Shown here piece by piece: positions 8,308 through 18,427 of a stretch of 38,229 bases of DNA. A program made the translations under genes and the position numbers. This stretch comes from Alphaproteobacteria bacterium (GTDB taxonomy: Bacteria; Pseudomonadota; Alphaproteobacteria; UBA6615), in the NCBI GenBank assembly GCA_002722515.1, contig PBMH01000045.1:1-38229 (forward strand), written 5' to 3'. Below the pieces are notes generated by a model that worked only from the letters and a program-made list of their open reading frames with translations, did not search any database and was not told where the DNA came from. Numbering within the stretch: position 1 is the first letter of the stretch; each line of letters starts with the position of its first letter.

Positions 8308-10068
8308 ATGCGCATCAAACTATCCCTTTCAGTAGGTATCGTGATTTTGGCGCTAGCTAGCGTTTCTGCGCCCCCCGCGATTGGCGCGACAGAAAACCCG
8401 GTTGGACCGCCCGGGTTTCAGGCCGATATCGAGGGTGCGCCGTTCGAGAGCGGACAGTCAGCGGCTGGCCGTTTTTTGGCGGCGCGTCATGCCCACTCGG
8501 TTGGCAACTTAGTCGCGGCTGCTGATCTTATCGCCGGGGTTCTAGCAGAGGTGTCGAGTAGCGAGGCCATGCAGCGCCGCGCACATCTTCTGATGGTTGG
8601 CGCTGGTCGCTTCGAGGAAGCGGCCTCTGTTGCTGACCGGCTCTTCGGCGCTAGCCCGAACGATGCGTTGATCGTCTATACACTTATCGTGCGTGCGCTC
8701 CAACGAGATGACTACGCACGCGCGGTAGAGTTGCTCGAGGGGATTTCCGGATCGGGTGTGAATGCCATCATCGCGCTGCTGCTCGAGGCCTGGTCGCTGG
8801 CTGGTCAGGGTCGAGCGGCAGAGGGTGTCGCGGCACTCGACACAATGTCCCAGAATGTAGGCCTTGCGCAGGTCGTTGGTTTCCACCAAGCACTGATTGC
8901 TGATTTTGGTGGTGATATTGATGGCGCAGAGCTTGCATTTCGGCGTGCCCTCGACGCGTCGGATGGTCGTCCGTCGCTCCAGCTGGTCGACGCCTTCGCC
9001 CGCTTTCTTGTTCGCATCGAGAGGCGTGAGGAGGCGGCTGGGCTGGTAAATGGCTTCGTGAACCGCAATCCGCAGACGCTCCTGATTGAGCCCGTAAAGG
9101 CTGTGGTTGAAGGCCGCGCCGCGCCTGATCCACATATAGGCGATGTACGACTGGGAGTATCGAAAGTATTCAGCAATGTGGCCAGTTTGCATAATCGCAA
9201 GCATTTGCCCACCGAGGCGATGCTCTTTACGCGCATGGCGTTAGGCCTCGCGCCAAATAATGCTTCTGCCAGATTTTCGCTGGCGCAGCTACTCGAAGCC
9301 CGGGATCGCGAAGACCTGGCCATTGAAACCTATGAAAAGATTGATGCGAACTCGCCCTATCGCTGGTATGCGCGGCTGAGAATTGCCGATGCGATGCACG
9401 CACGCGGCGAGAGCGAACAGGCCCTTAGTTTGCTGCGGGCCATGGCCGCGGAACGTCCGGGGCGAACCGATGCGGCGCGGGCCATGGCCGACCTGCTCCG
9501 AATGACCCAGCGCTTCGAAGAGGCGATCGATGCTTATGATCTTGTAATTGAGCGGCTGGATGGAGAACCGGACTGGGGGTTGTTCTATTCGCGTGGCATC
9601 TCATTAGAGCGTGCGAAGCATTGGGGTCGTGCCGAGAGGGATTTCCTGAAAGCGTTAGAGCTTTCGCCGGATCAACCGTTGGTTCTGAACTATTTAGGCT
9701 ACAGCTGGGTTGAGCAGGGCGTAAAGCTTGAACGGGCTAAGGGGATGATCGAGATTGCAGTCGAGAAACGACCGCGCGATGCCTACATCACGGATTCCCT
9801 CGGCTGGGTTCTTTATCGCTTGGGCGATTACGTGACGGCTGTGGTTCATCTCGAAACTGCTGTTGCGCTAGAGCCCGGCGATCCGATCATCAACGACCAT
9901 TTGGGTGATGCTTACTGGGTCGTTGGCAGAAAACTGGAGGCGCGGTTCCAGTGGTTGCGAGCCCTTTCCTTGAAACCAGAGTCGGACGTCGAGATGCAAA
10001 TACGTTTGAAGCTCAATGGAAAGAAAATGCCCGAACCGATGCTTCCTCGCAAGAAGCGCGGTATCTAA
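8308..10068 (+). CDS. Exported tetratricopeptide-repeat protein
   Basis: Signal-like N-terminus MRIKLSLSVGIVILALASVSAPPAIGA and multiple TPR-like motifs (for example YITDSLGWVLYRLGDYVTAVVHLETAVALEPGDPIINDHLGDAYW). Confidence 0.88.
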   Translation: MRIKLSLSVGIVILALASVSAPPAIGATENPVGPPGFQADIEGAPFESGQSAAGRFLAARHAHSVGNLVAAADLIAGVLAEVSSSEAMQRRAHLLMVGAGRFEEAASVADRLFGASPNDALIVYTLIVRALQRDDYARAVELLEGISGSGVNAIIALLLEAWSLAGQGRAAEGVAALDTMSQNVGLAQVVGFHQALIADFGGDIDGAELAFRRALDASDGRPSLQLVDAFARFLVRIERREEAAGLVNGFVNRNPQTLLIEPVKAVVEGRAAPDPHIGDVRLGVSKVFSNVASLHNRKHLPTEAMLFTRMALGLAPNNASARFSLAQLLEARDREDLAIETYEKIDANSPYRWYARLRIADAMHARGESEQALSLLRAMAAERPGRTDAARAMADLLRMTQRFEEAIDAYDLVIERLDGEPDWGLFYSRGISLERAKHWGRAERDFLKALELSPDQPLVLNYLGYSWVEQGVKLERAKGMIEIAVEKRPRDAYITDSLGWVLYRLGDYVTAVVHLETAVALEPGDPIINDHLGDAYWVVGRKLEARFQWLRALSLKPESDVEMQIRLKLNGKKMPEPMLPRKKRGI

Positions 10069-10072
10069 ACGC

Positions 10073-10993
10073 GTGTCCTCCTTGGCCGAAAACCCGAGCA
10101 GAAATACTAGGCGATGCGAAGCCGCGCCGGCAAAGCTAAATCTTTTTCTGCATGTTGGTGGTCGGCTAGAGAATGGAAATCATTTGCTCGAAAGCTTGGT
10201 CGTCTTCGCCGATTTTGGCGACAAGCTTCGGCTGACGCCTTCTGGCACCTTCGCGCTCAAGCACACGGGGCCTTTTGCAAAATCCTTGCCGCGCGCTGCG
10301 GTGAACGATCTGACCGCGTGCGCCGTATCTGGCCTGTCCAATATATTCTCACGCGAACCCGCGTTTACGCTCGTTCTTGAAAAAAACATACCCGTCGCTG
10401 CGGGCCTTGGTGGTGGGTCAGCCGATGCCGCCGCGGCTATCCGTCTTGTTTGTCGCGAATGGGGTGTTCCGCATACAGGGCTGGATGTGCGCGTATTGGC
10501 CGAACGGCTGGGCGCGGACGTGCCCATGTGTCTTTACGGCGTGCCCGCCTGGGTTGCGGGGGTTGGAGAGCGTTTGACACCGCTACCGCAGATGCCCGCG
10601 CTTGACGTATTGCTAGTAAACCCCCTTCAGCGGCTCCGTACCGCAGATGTTTTTGCTGAGTTCACAGCTACTGATTGCCTCGACGGAGGTATAGAAAACC
10701 TGCCTAGCTTTGTTGCGTCTGCTGCTGCGTTGTCTTTCCTCCAAGGGCGGCAGAACCACTTGACCGATGTCGCGGGGAAGCTCTGTCCGGCGATTAAAAA
10801 GATATTGGACACACTAGAACAGCAGAATGGTTGTTGCCTCGCACGAATGACTGGCAGCGGGCCGACTTGTTTCGCAATCTTCGAAGATGAAGGCGCGTGC
10901 ACGCGCGCCGCGCGTGCCATCGCTGCGCAGTATGCCGGATGGTGGGTGCAGAGAACGAAAACAAATCAATCTACTGAATGGGATCCCAACTAG
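10073..10993 (+). CDS. ispE: 4-diphosphocytidyl-2-C-methyl-D-erythritol kinase
   Basis: PAKLNLFLHVGGRLENGNHLLESLVVFADFGD and KNIPVAAGLGGGSADAAAAIR (GHMP kinase motif). Probable GTG start at 10073. Confidence 0.93.
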   Translation: MSSLAENPSRNTRRCEAAPAKLNLFLHVGGRLENGNHLLESLVVFADFGDKLRLTPSGTFALKHTGPFAKSLPRAAVNDLTACAVSGLSNIFSREPAFTLVLEKNIPVAAGLGGGSADAAAAIRLVCREWGVPHTGLDVRVLAERLGADVPMCLYGVPAWVAGVGERLTPLPQMPALDVLLVNPLQRLRTADVFAEFTATDCLDGGIENLPSFVASAAALSFLQGRQNHLTDVAGKLCPAIKKILDTLEQQNGCCLARMTGSGPTCFAIFEDEGACTRAARAIAAQYAGWWVQRTKTNQSTEWDPN

Positions 10994-11497
10994 GTTTTGT
11001 TTCCTGAGAGCCGGGGCATGTGCTCCTAAAGCTTTTAGGGGGCTCCGGTGATCTTAAGGGTGTATGCGTATTGGTATTCGTGGGCTGCCTTACGTCTGAG
11101 AAGATTGAAAGCCGCGTCCACCGGCCCGGAGGAACACAGGGTTGGCAGCATCGTCGGAATCTGATGGATTTTCGGATAATCGCCGACTGGCTCTGCCACC
11201 GTGTTGAGTCGCGTTCGCGATTGGTTCCGGCTATGCAATATCCGAAATAATTGGTGGTCAGAGCCTTGTGGGGTACCGGGGACTGGGTGGCACGCGAAGA
11301 ACTGGCACAGAACAGTTTACCGTTGGTCTTTTCTGCCTGTGATTTGTTGTCCTCTGATCGAGCTGTAGTGGAGACCTAAAACCCTCGCTGATCCGTCCGG
11401 CTTGTCTGCACTTCGGGCGGCCACGTATAGTCGCGCCGCCAACCAGTCCGCACATAACTTGATATTTGGTGCGGTATTTTGATCCGGAGCTCTCTGA

Positions 11498-12568
11498 ATG
11501 GCCATAGACGTTGCCCTCATCACCGGCGTGACAGGACAAGACGGGGCCTACTTGGCCGAACTTCTGTTGGAAAAAGGATACGAGGTTCACGGTGTGAAAC
11601 GCCGTTCCTCGTCTTTCAATACGGCCCGGGTGGATCATCTCTATAGTGATCCCCATGAAGCCGGGGTCGGGTTTCAGCTCCACTACGGAGACATGACCGA
11701 CGCCACAAATCTGATCCGCTTGATCCAGGAAATCCAGCCGACCGAGATATACAATCTGGCGGCACAGAGCCACGTTCAGGTCAGTTTCGAGACAGCTGAA
11801 TACACTGCAAACGCGGATGCGATGGGCGCGCTACGTCTACTCGAGGCAATACGGATTTTGAAACTAGAGGACACAGCGCGTTACTATCAGGCGTCGACGT
11901 CGGAGCTTTATGGCAAGGTACAGGAAACACCCCAGAGCGAGACCACACCCTTCTATCCGCGCAGCCCATACGCGGCCGCCAAGCTATACGGCTACTGGAT
12001 TACGGTGAACTATCGCGAGGCGTACGGTATGCATGCGTCGAACGGCATTTTGTTCAACCATGAAAGCCCTATTCGCGGCGAAACATTTGTTACCCGAAAG
12101 ATCACACGAGCCGTTGCGGCGATTGAGTTCGGTCTTCAGAGGCAGATTTTTCTAGGTAACCTTGACGCGCAGCGTGATTGGGGACATGCCCGCGACTACG
12201 TCGAGGGCATGTGGCGGATTTTGCAGCATGATTTGGCCGATGATTTTGTGCTGGCGACCGGCGAGGCCCACACGGTTCGTGAATTTGTTGAACTCGCCTT
12301 TGCAGAGGTTGGGCGCAAGATAGTCTGGCATGGGGAAGGGGTTGACGAGGTCGGCGAAGATGCGAAGACCGGCGAGACCCTCATCGCGATCGATCCGCGC
12401 TACTTTCGTCCGACCGAGGTTGATCTCTTGCTGGGTGATCCGACCAAAGCCAAGCGCGAACTTGGCTGGGAGCACACGACTCCTTTCGCGCAACTGGTAA
12501 AGGAAATGGTTGCTGCTGATCTCGATGTGATGCGCGCGGGCGTTGACATCCATAAAAGCTTCGATTGA
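11498..12568 (+). CDS. gmd: GDP-mannose 4,6-dehydratase
   Basis: [92 protein letters not shown]. Confidence 0.96.
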   Translation: MAIDVALITGVTGQDGAYLAELLLEKGYEVHGVKRRSSSFNTARVDHLYSDPHEAGVGFQLHYGDMTDATNLIRLIQEIQPTEIYNLAAQSHVQVSFETAEYTANADAMGALRLLEAIRILKLEDTARYYQASTSELYGKVQETPQSETTPFYPRSPYAAAKLYGYWITVNYREAYGMHASNGILFNHESPIRGETFVTRKITRAVAAIEFGLQRQIFLGNLDAQRDWGHARDYVEGMWRILQHDLADDFVLATGEAHTVREFVELAFAEVGRKIVWHGEGVDEVGEDAKTGETLIAIDPRYFRPTEVDLLLGDPTKAKRELGWEHTTPFAQLVKEMVAADLDVMRAGVDIHKSFD

Positions 12569-12624
12569 TCTGCGTGTCTTGCGGTTTCCATCTGCAAGAG
12601 CGATATAATCATTGCCGTCGGCAT

Positions 12625-12698
12625 TGGGGCGTAGCCAAGTGGTAAGGCATCGGGTTTTGATCCCGTGATCGCAGGTTCGAACCCTGCCGCCCCAGCCA
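12625..12698 (+). tRNA. tRNA-Gln (anticodon TTG), with encoded CCA end
   Basis: Acceptor stem TGGGGCG/CGCCCCA, anticodon arm CGGG-TTTTGAT-CCCG, T arm GCAGG-TTCGAAC-CCTGC, 3' GCCA. Confidence 0.95.
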
Positions 12699-12720
12699 GC
12701 CGCTGCAAAAAAACCGTCAC

Positions 12721-13404
12721 TCAGTCCGTTGCATCGCACTCCAGTCGCGCGCGCACCAGCCGCTGCAGGCGGAACATCTGCCGGTCACCGATGCCGGCTT
12801 CGCGCATATGTTCAACGGTGCTGTCGAGATAGTCTGCAGAGGTGCCCAGATAACCCGACGCGGTTGCTAGAAGCTCCACCTGTCTGCTCTCGGGCAGTTT
12901 ACCAACATAACGTTCATTGTCTCGGTTTATCACGAAAGTTACAGCCTTGACGGGACCTTCCGAGGTCATGGCTCGGATCCAAACGGCGACATAGCTATCG
13001 AGAGCCATTTCCCGATCCCAGACCACCGACAGTTCGTCCCGTTGGCGCCCTGTTGGAAGCTTAAAGGCTACCCCGTTACAAGAGCCGCCCCTGTCGAGCG
13101 CCAGCATTAGTCCCGGTGTTTCCGGAGAGCCGCGCCCAAGTATTGCCTGGAGGCAGAAGGAGCGGTGATAGCCCCATACCCTTGCGGTGCGCTTCTCGCT
13201 GTAATGGAACGCAGGATTCCAGATCAGCGATCCGTAGCCGAACACCCACACGTCGCGCGCGGGGGACCCCGTGAAGAACTTGGCCAGCGCGGCGGCGCGC
13301 TCGGCATCGGTTAGCGGACGAATGTTGGTCACATGCTGCTGCTGTTTCAGCATGCGGTAGATTTCCCCGGACCGGATGGATTCCCGATTTATTTTATTGG
13401 TCAT
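12721..13404 (-). CDS. ChaC-like gamma-glutamylcyclotransferase
   Basis: VWVFGYGSLIWNPAFHYSEKRTARVWGYHRSFCLQ and the downstream ChaC pattern. The exact start among several candidates is uncertain. Confidence 0.88.
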   Translation of the reverse strand: MTNKINRESIRSGEIYRMLKQQQHVTNIRPLTDAERAAALAKFFTGSPARDVWVFGYGSLIWNPAFHYSEKRTARVWGYHRSFCLQAILGRGSPETPGLMLALDRGGSCNGVAFKLPTGRQRDELSVVWDREMALDSYVAVWIRAMTSEGPVKAVTFVINRDNERYVGKLPESRQVELLATASGYLGTSADYLDSTVEHMREAGIGDRQMFRLQRLVRARLECDATD

Positions 13405-13702
13405 TTCGAATCTGATTCAGGCGGTATGGGTGTGTATACCAACAAGCGTTTGGGAAATGAACTTCGGCGAAAGCAGGGATGTGGTGATTCAGATGACTGC
13501 GCATTTGGTTTTGGGTTTCTGATTCGAAGCGTAAGCTCTGGCGGACTGGTCCGAGCGCATGGATAAAACTGGATGAGGTGATATCTGCCCGGTTCGCTTA
13601 CCCGCTCGATTTCTGCGAAGATCGAAACCGTGAATGGAACATCAGGTTCCTGGTGCACGACATCATCTATGGGCATCACCTTTCTCCTACGAATGCTAAT
13701 GT

Positions 13703-14284
13703 TTGCCAACCTTGGTCTCCGATACAAACACTCCTCAAGGCCTGCTCGAACAGATCCAAGAGATTCGTACAGACGGATCGCTTCAGCGCGGAACCAAAGA
13801 CTGTGGCCATTTCGACATGCACATCACGCGCGATGGGACATGGCATTATCGCGGTTCCCCTATAGGCCGGAAATCAATAGTTAAGCTGTTTTCAACAGTG
13901 CTAAAGCTCGATTCCGAGGGCCAGTACTGGCTCGAGACACCGGTTGAGCGTGGTCGCATAGACGTTGAAGACGTGCCATTTACTGCAGTCGAACTCGACG
14001 TAACTGGACAGGGCCGTAATCAACGCCTCATCTTCCGAACCAATCTTGATGAAGTGGTGACGGCTGGGCCCGAACATTCCCTGCGAGTTGCGTTCGACGA
14101 ATCGAGCGGCGAACCATCACCCTATGTGCACTTACGTGATGGGCTTGAGGCCCTGCTGACCCGGGCCGTTTACTATCAGCTCGCCGAGCTTACAGTGGAT
14201 AACCCCGACACCGGCCTTCTGGGGGTCTGGAGCGACGGGGTGTTTTTTGCACTAGAAGCCGATGAGGGACTGGTCCGAACATGA
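13703..14284 (+). CDS. DUF1285 family protein
   Basis: CGHFDMHITRDGTWHYRGSPIGRKSIVKLFSTVLKLDSEGQYWLETPVE is recognisable as the DUF1285 pattern. Overlaps the next gene's start by 4 bp. Confidence 0.8.
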   Translation: MPTLVSDTNTPQGLLEQIQEIRTDGSLQRGTKDCGHFDMHITRDGTWHYRGSPIGRKSIVKLFSTVLKLDSEGQYWLETPVERGRIDVEDVPFTAVELDVTGQGRNQRLIFRTNLDEVVTAGPEHSLRVAFDESSGEPSPYVHLRDGLEALLTRAVYYQLAELTVDNPDTGLLGVWSDGVFFALEADEGLVRT

Positions 14285-14991
14285 GTCTGAATGTTTCTGA
14301 CCGCAGCTTTATTACAGCACGCATTCGTGCAACCCAGTCCCAGCTCGACGTCCGGCGCAGCAGCGGTGCGGCTGTCTCGCAGATGCTGCATGACAGTAAC
14401 GATCTGGAGCCCGGCGAACTGCCGGTGAAGCGCCGCGGCGATCATGATCTTAACCAGATGGGTATGCGACCGAAGCCGCCACTAACCCCTGCGGCAGTTT
14501 TAGTGCCACTGCTTGATCATGGCGATCAGATCACGGTGCTGTTAACCGAGCGTGCTGCAGACCTGCGCGCCCATGCTGGTCAGATCAGCTTCCCTGGTGG
14601 ACGCATCGATCCCGGAGACGCCAGCCCCGAGGCCGCTGCCCTCCGCGAGGCGAACGAGGAAATCGGACTGCCGCTGGCGTCAGTCGAGTTGGTCGGTCGG
14701 CTGGACACCTATGAGGTTCGTACCGGCTTCGAAATCACGCCAGTGGTAGGCTTCGTCGACCCCGTCTTCAAACTGATTCGCGCGCCCGGCGAGGTAGCCG
14801 ACGTGTTTGAGGTTCCACTCGCTTTTGTCCTCGATCCCGCTAACCATGAGCGTCAGAGCAAGGTTCTCCAAGGTAAGCGCCGGTACTTTTACGTCCTGCC
14901 CTTCGAGGACCGATACATTTGGGGCGCGACCGCGGGTATGCTGGTGAACCTTTATGAGGTTCTGACTGGGCAGACGGCCTACTGGCGCTAG
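14281..14991 (+). CDS. NUDIX hydrolase, CoA pyrophosphatase-like
   Basis: LRAHAGQISFPGGRIDPGDASPEAAALREANEEIGLPL combines the UPF0035 and Nudix box signatures. Confidence 0.9.
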   Translation: MSLNVSDRSFITARIRATQSQLDVRRSSGAAVSQMLHDSNDLEPGELPVKRRGDHDLNQMGMRPKPPLTPAAVLVPLLDHGDQITVLLTERAADLRAHAGQISFPGGRIDPGDASPEAAALREANEEIGLPLASVELVGRLDTYEVRTGFEITPVVGFVDPVFKLIRAPGEVADVFEVPLAFVLDPANHERQSKVLQGKRRYFYVLPFEDRYIWGATAGMLVNLYEVLTGQTAYWR

Positions 14992-15038
14992 TCGCTGGTT
15001 TCGAGCTAATACCGGGAACACCACGGCGGCGGGGTGAC

Positions 15039-16346
15039 ATGATACCTACCCAAAAAATCGAGCAGCAGGAATGGATGACGGATAGAGATCTGCATGCCGT
15101 CTTTGCGGTGTTGCAGGGGTCTGGCGATCCGGCGACGGCCGTACTTTGTGTCGGTGGTTGTGTGCGTGACGCGCTTATGGGTCGAGCGGTAGTTGATGTT
15201 GATCTCGCGACGGTCCATCCGCCCGACATCGTCATGGCCCGTCTCGCGGCAGCTGAGATCGATGTGCTCAAGATCGGAATTGAACACGGCACCGTCGTTG
15301 CCCGGTTCGGGAAGAAGCTGTTCCAGATTACATCCCTGCGTGTAGACGAGGAGACCGACGGCCGTCACGCGACTGTTTCGTATACTGATGATTGGATAGC
15401 GGATGCTTCGCGCCGTGATTTTACGATGAACGCGCTCTATGCCAAGCTCGACGGAAATGTCTTCGACCCGCTCGGCGGTTCGGATGATATCGTAGCGCGG
15501 CGTATCCGCTTTATCGGTGATCCGCATGCCCGCATCGAAGAGGATGCATTACGAATCCTGCGTTTCTATCGGTTTCACGCGGAACTCGGCTTACCCACCT
15601 TCGACGGGCCAGGGCTTGCCGCCTGCCGCAAATATTTCGATCGCCTCGCGAGGCTGTCGGGTGAGCGTATCCGCAAGGAGCTTTTCAAGATTTTAATGTC
15701 CCCGGCACCCGGTCGTATGCTCGAAGGTGCGGAATTCCTTGACCTCTTCTCGACGCTTTTACCGACGGTAGACAGCACCGGGCCCGTTTTTGGCCTCGCT
15801 TTTATTGGGGCACGCGAGAACGCACTGGGCATGCCCGACCCGCTGCGGCGACTGGCAATTTTTCTGCGCGGTGCTGGGGATGCCGCAGCTGCGGCGGCTC
15901 GACTGCGTCTATCAAACGACGCAACCGTGCGGCTCACGGTGATGGCGGCGCACTCGCCGCGCATGACACCAAGTCTCTACCCGCGCACCCGCAAGCGGCG
16001 GCTCTACGAGCTAGGGGTTGATGCGTGGAAGGATGCTGTAATCTTGAGTTGGGCGCGAGCGGACGCTCGGGCCGCCGAGTTCTCTGACATTGATATTGCG
16101 CCTTTAGGGGATTGGCTTGATCTCTTGCGATTTCCAGAGGCTTGGCCAATACCTGCATTTCCGATCCAGGGGGCCGACGTTCTTGCGCTCGGCGTACCAC
16201 AGGGCCCGGAGATCGGCCGGCTTCTCACAATGGTTGAGAACTGGTGGATAACGCGCGATTTTCGGCCCGGCCGTGCAGGCTGCCTAGCGCAGCTCAGGCG
16301 GCGCCTTTGGTTGATGGGATTGCGGAAGCGACTGGGTTTTGGTTGA
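15039..16346 (+). CDS. cca: CCA tRNA nucleotidyltransferase / polynucleotide adenylyltransferase family
   Basis: VGGCVRDALMGRAVVDVDLAT, RRDFTMNALYAKLDGNVFDPLGG, RIEEDALRILRFYRFHAELG. The start may be the internal Met at 15075. Confidence 0.92.
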   Translation: MIPTQKIEQQEWMTDRDLHAVFAVLQGSGDPATAVLCVGGCVRDALMGRAVVDVDLATVHPPDIVMARLAAAEIDVLKIGIEHGTVVARFGKKLFQITSLRVDEETDGRHATVSYTDDWIADASRRDFTMNALYAKLDGNVFDPLGGSDDIVARRIRFIGDPHARIEEDALRILRFYRFHAELGLPTFDGPGLAACRKYFDRLARLSGERIRKELFKILMSPAPGRMLEGAEFLDLFSTLLPTVDSTGPVFGLAFIGARENALGMPDPLRRLAIFLRGAGDAAAAAARLRLSNDATVRLTVMAAHSPRMTPSLYPRTRKRRLYELGVDAWKDAVILSWARADARAAEFSDIDIAPLGDWLDLLRFPEAWPIPAFPIQGADVLALGVPQGPEIGRLLTMVENWWITRDFRPGRAGCLAQLRRRLWLMGLRKRLGFG

Positions 16347-16399
16347 GCTTTGTCGGACGCGGACCTTGAGCTCTCCCACTTGCTGTTTGCGATTGCAGC

Positions 16400-16960
16400 C
16401 TAGTTTCCGACTTTCACTAGCCGGGCATCGACGCCGCGTTGCCGCTCGCCGTTGGCGATATTGATAAATCTGAGGTGCATTCCCGTCCCCTCAAGCGTTC
16501 GATTGTACGTCTGGATCACATATCCTCCTGCGGCAGTGATTTGAATCACATTCACCGAGAGTGTTTGGTCCCGAACATAGGCCCAGGCTAAACCATTGTC
16601 GCGCGGGTCCTGGCGGTCGACCCCATCGAAGACACTAGCCGCACTGCTGGGCGCGAAGCTCCTACGCTGGGTATGCCGCCGGATTTTAGGATTGTTCAGA
16701 TCGTCGCCACCGCGGATCACGCTCGTCCACTTGACATAGAAGCCGGTACCTTCGGCCCCTATCTTCACATCAAGATCCCTTACGGTAATACCGAAATAGA
16801 GAGAGTCACTGCTCTCCGCAATGCCGGACCCCTGAAAATATCCATAGAAAGCGTTGATTGGCAGGTCCTGTGCCATGGCGACGGGTCCGGCGACGCAGCT
16901 CGCCGCGACTACCATGACGGCGGTGAGTGGCCTGATCACCTGACGGCATATGCGGGCCAT
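16400..16960 (-). CDS. Uncharacterised exported protein
   Basis: Clear signal peptide (RPLTAVMVVAASCVAGPVAMAQ) and a Trp/Tyr/Gly-rich mature part (FYGYFQGSGIAESSDSLYFGITVRDLDVKIG). No family recognised. Confidence 0.75.
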   Translation of the reverse strand: MARICRQVIRPLTAVMVVAASCVAGPVAMAQDLPINAFYGYFQGSGIAESSDSLYFGITVRDLDVKIGAEGTGFYVKWTSVIRGGDDLNNPKIRRHTQRRSFAPSSAASVFDGVDRQDPRDNGLAWAYVRDQTLSVNVIQITAAGGYVIQTYNRTLEGTGMHLRFINIANGERQRGVDARLVKVGN

Positions 16961-17081
16961 GGTCCCTCCAATCCTGAACGCATGCCAATCAGGTTCGGCA
17001 GCGGCTTCAATCCATGCCGTAAACCTAGTCCAGTCCTGTCGACATAGAAACTATGTGTGCTCTAGGTTTCGATATTCCACC

Positions 17082-17954
17082 TTAGGGCCAAGTGACGACC
17101 GGCGGCAGGGACATCAGTATCGCGTCGACATTTCCGCCTGTCCGAAGGCCGAAAGTTGTACCGCGATCATAAAGGAGGTTGAACTCGACATAACGCCCAC
17201 GCCGCTGCAGCTGGTGGGCGCGTTGCTCGTCAGTCCAGGGTTTGTTCATGTTTCGCCTCACAATCTCGGGATAGACTTCATGAAATGCACGCCCGATGTC
17301 TTGGGTGAATGCAAAGTCCGCCTCCCAGTCTCCAGTGTCGACATAGTCGAAAAAGACACCACCGACGCCGCGCGGCTCATCGCGGTGCTTGAGGTGAAAA
17401 TATTCGTCGCACCATGCCTTAAACTTGGGGTGATAATTGGGGTTGTGTGCATCGCATGCCGATTTGAGCGCGCTGTGAAATCGCGCGGTGTCTGCGTCGT
17501 CGGGGTACATCGGCGTGAGGTCGGCGCCACCACCAAACCAGCCCTTCGTCGTGACGATGTACCGTGTGTTCATATGTACTGCCGGCACCAGTGGGGACTG
17601 CATATGTGCAACCAGAGACACACCGGATGCCCAGAACCTGCCGTCACCCTCTGCCCCGGGGATATTCTTCCGGAATTCTTCGGAGAACACGCCTTCGACC
17701 GTCGAGATATTGATCCCAACCTTTTCGAAGATGCGCCCACGCATGATTGACATTACACCGCCTCCGCCTGGTGTACCGTCTTGGCTGGGTCGGTCCCAAC
17801 CAGACTGCTTAAACCGCCCCGCTGGCTGTTCGGCAAACGAACCGCCAGCCTCGCCATCGAAGTCATTCTCGATCGCCTCGAAGCTGGCGCAGATGTCATC
17901 GCGGAGTTCCGCGAACCATCTCGCTGTGCGGGACTTGTAATCGTTGTCAGTCAT
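17082..17954 (-). CDS. hemF: Oxygen-dependent coproporphyrinogen-III oxidase
   Basis: [71 protein letters not shown]. Confidence 0.97.
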   Translation of the reverse strand: MTDNDYKSRTARWFAELRDDICASFEAIENDFDGEAGGSFAEQPAGRFKQSGWDRPSQDGTPGGGGVMSIMRGRIFEKVGINISTVEGVFSEEFRKNIPGAEGDGRFWASGVSLVAHMQSPLVPAVHMNTRYIVTTKGWFGGGADLTPMYPDDADTARFHSALKSACDAHNPNYHPKFKAWCDEYFHLKHRDEPRGVGGVFFDYVDTGDWEADFAFTQDIGRAFHEVYPEIVRRNMNKPWTDEQRAHQLQRRGRYVEFNLLYDRGTTFGLRTGGNVDAILMSLPPVVTWP

Positions 17955-18427
17955 TTATTATCCATCGTTTCCGCTCTGGAAAAACCATCCTGTTGTCGCA
18001 AGGCTTCGCCGAGCACGATTGCCAGCGCGGTTACGACATTCAGCGAGCGCAGATTGCCCCGCATGGGCACTCGGACCTGTGCGTCCACACTTGCATGGAC
18101 GGTGTCTGGAACGCCGTTGCTCTCACTTCCCACGAGCAACGTATCCTCGGGCTGAAATGCAAAGTCAATGTGTCGTTCTGCTGCTTTGGTGCTCAGCAGG
18201 ATAAGCCGCTGCGGCGGTGCAAGCACATCTGCAAACCGGGCCCAGGAGATATGACGCGTCAAGTTGACTTGGTCGAGATAGTCCATGCCGGCGCGCCGGA
18301 CCCCGGGGTTATGCATCACGAATCCCGCCGGTTCAATAAGGTCGACAGGTAGGTTCAGGCAGGCTGCTAGGCGGAGAATGGCGCCGGCATTTTGTGGAAT
18401 GTCAGGTTGGTAGAGGGCGATGCGCAC
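17951..18427 (-). CDS. trmL: tRNA (cytidine(34)-2'-O)-methyltransferase (SPOUT family)
   Basis: [84 protein letters not shown]. Likely GTG start at 18427 (the ORF extends to 18553). 4-bp overlap with hemF. Confidence 0.92.
   Translation of the reverse strand: MRIALYQPDIPQNAGAILRLAACLNLPVDLIEPAGFVMHNPGVRRAGMDYLDQVNLTRHISWARFADVLAPPQRLILLSTKAAERHIDFAFQPEDTLLVGSESNGVPDTVHASVDAQVRVPMRGNLRSLNVVTALAIVLGEALRQQDGFSRAETMDNK

Noticed and set aside
8542-9204. 220-aa minus-strand ORF
   Set aside because: Antisense to the TPR gene; no domain pattern.
11258-11773. 171-aa minus-strand ORF reaching into gmd
   Set aside because: Overlaps the well-supported gmd start region antisense. No recognisable family, though the part before 11498 is discussed as an unexplained gap.
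16950-17750. 266-aa plus-strand ORF
   Set aside because: Antisense to hemF, with no recognisable domain.
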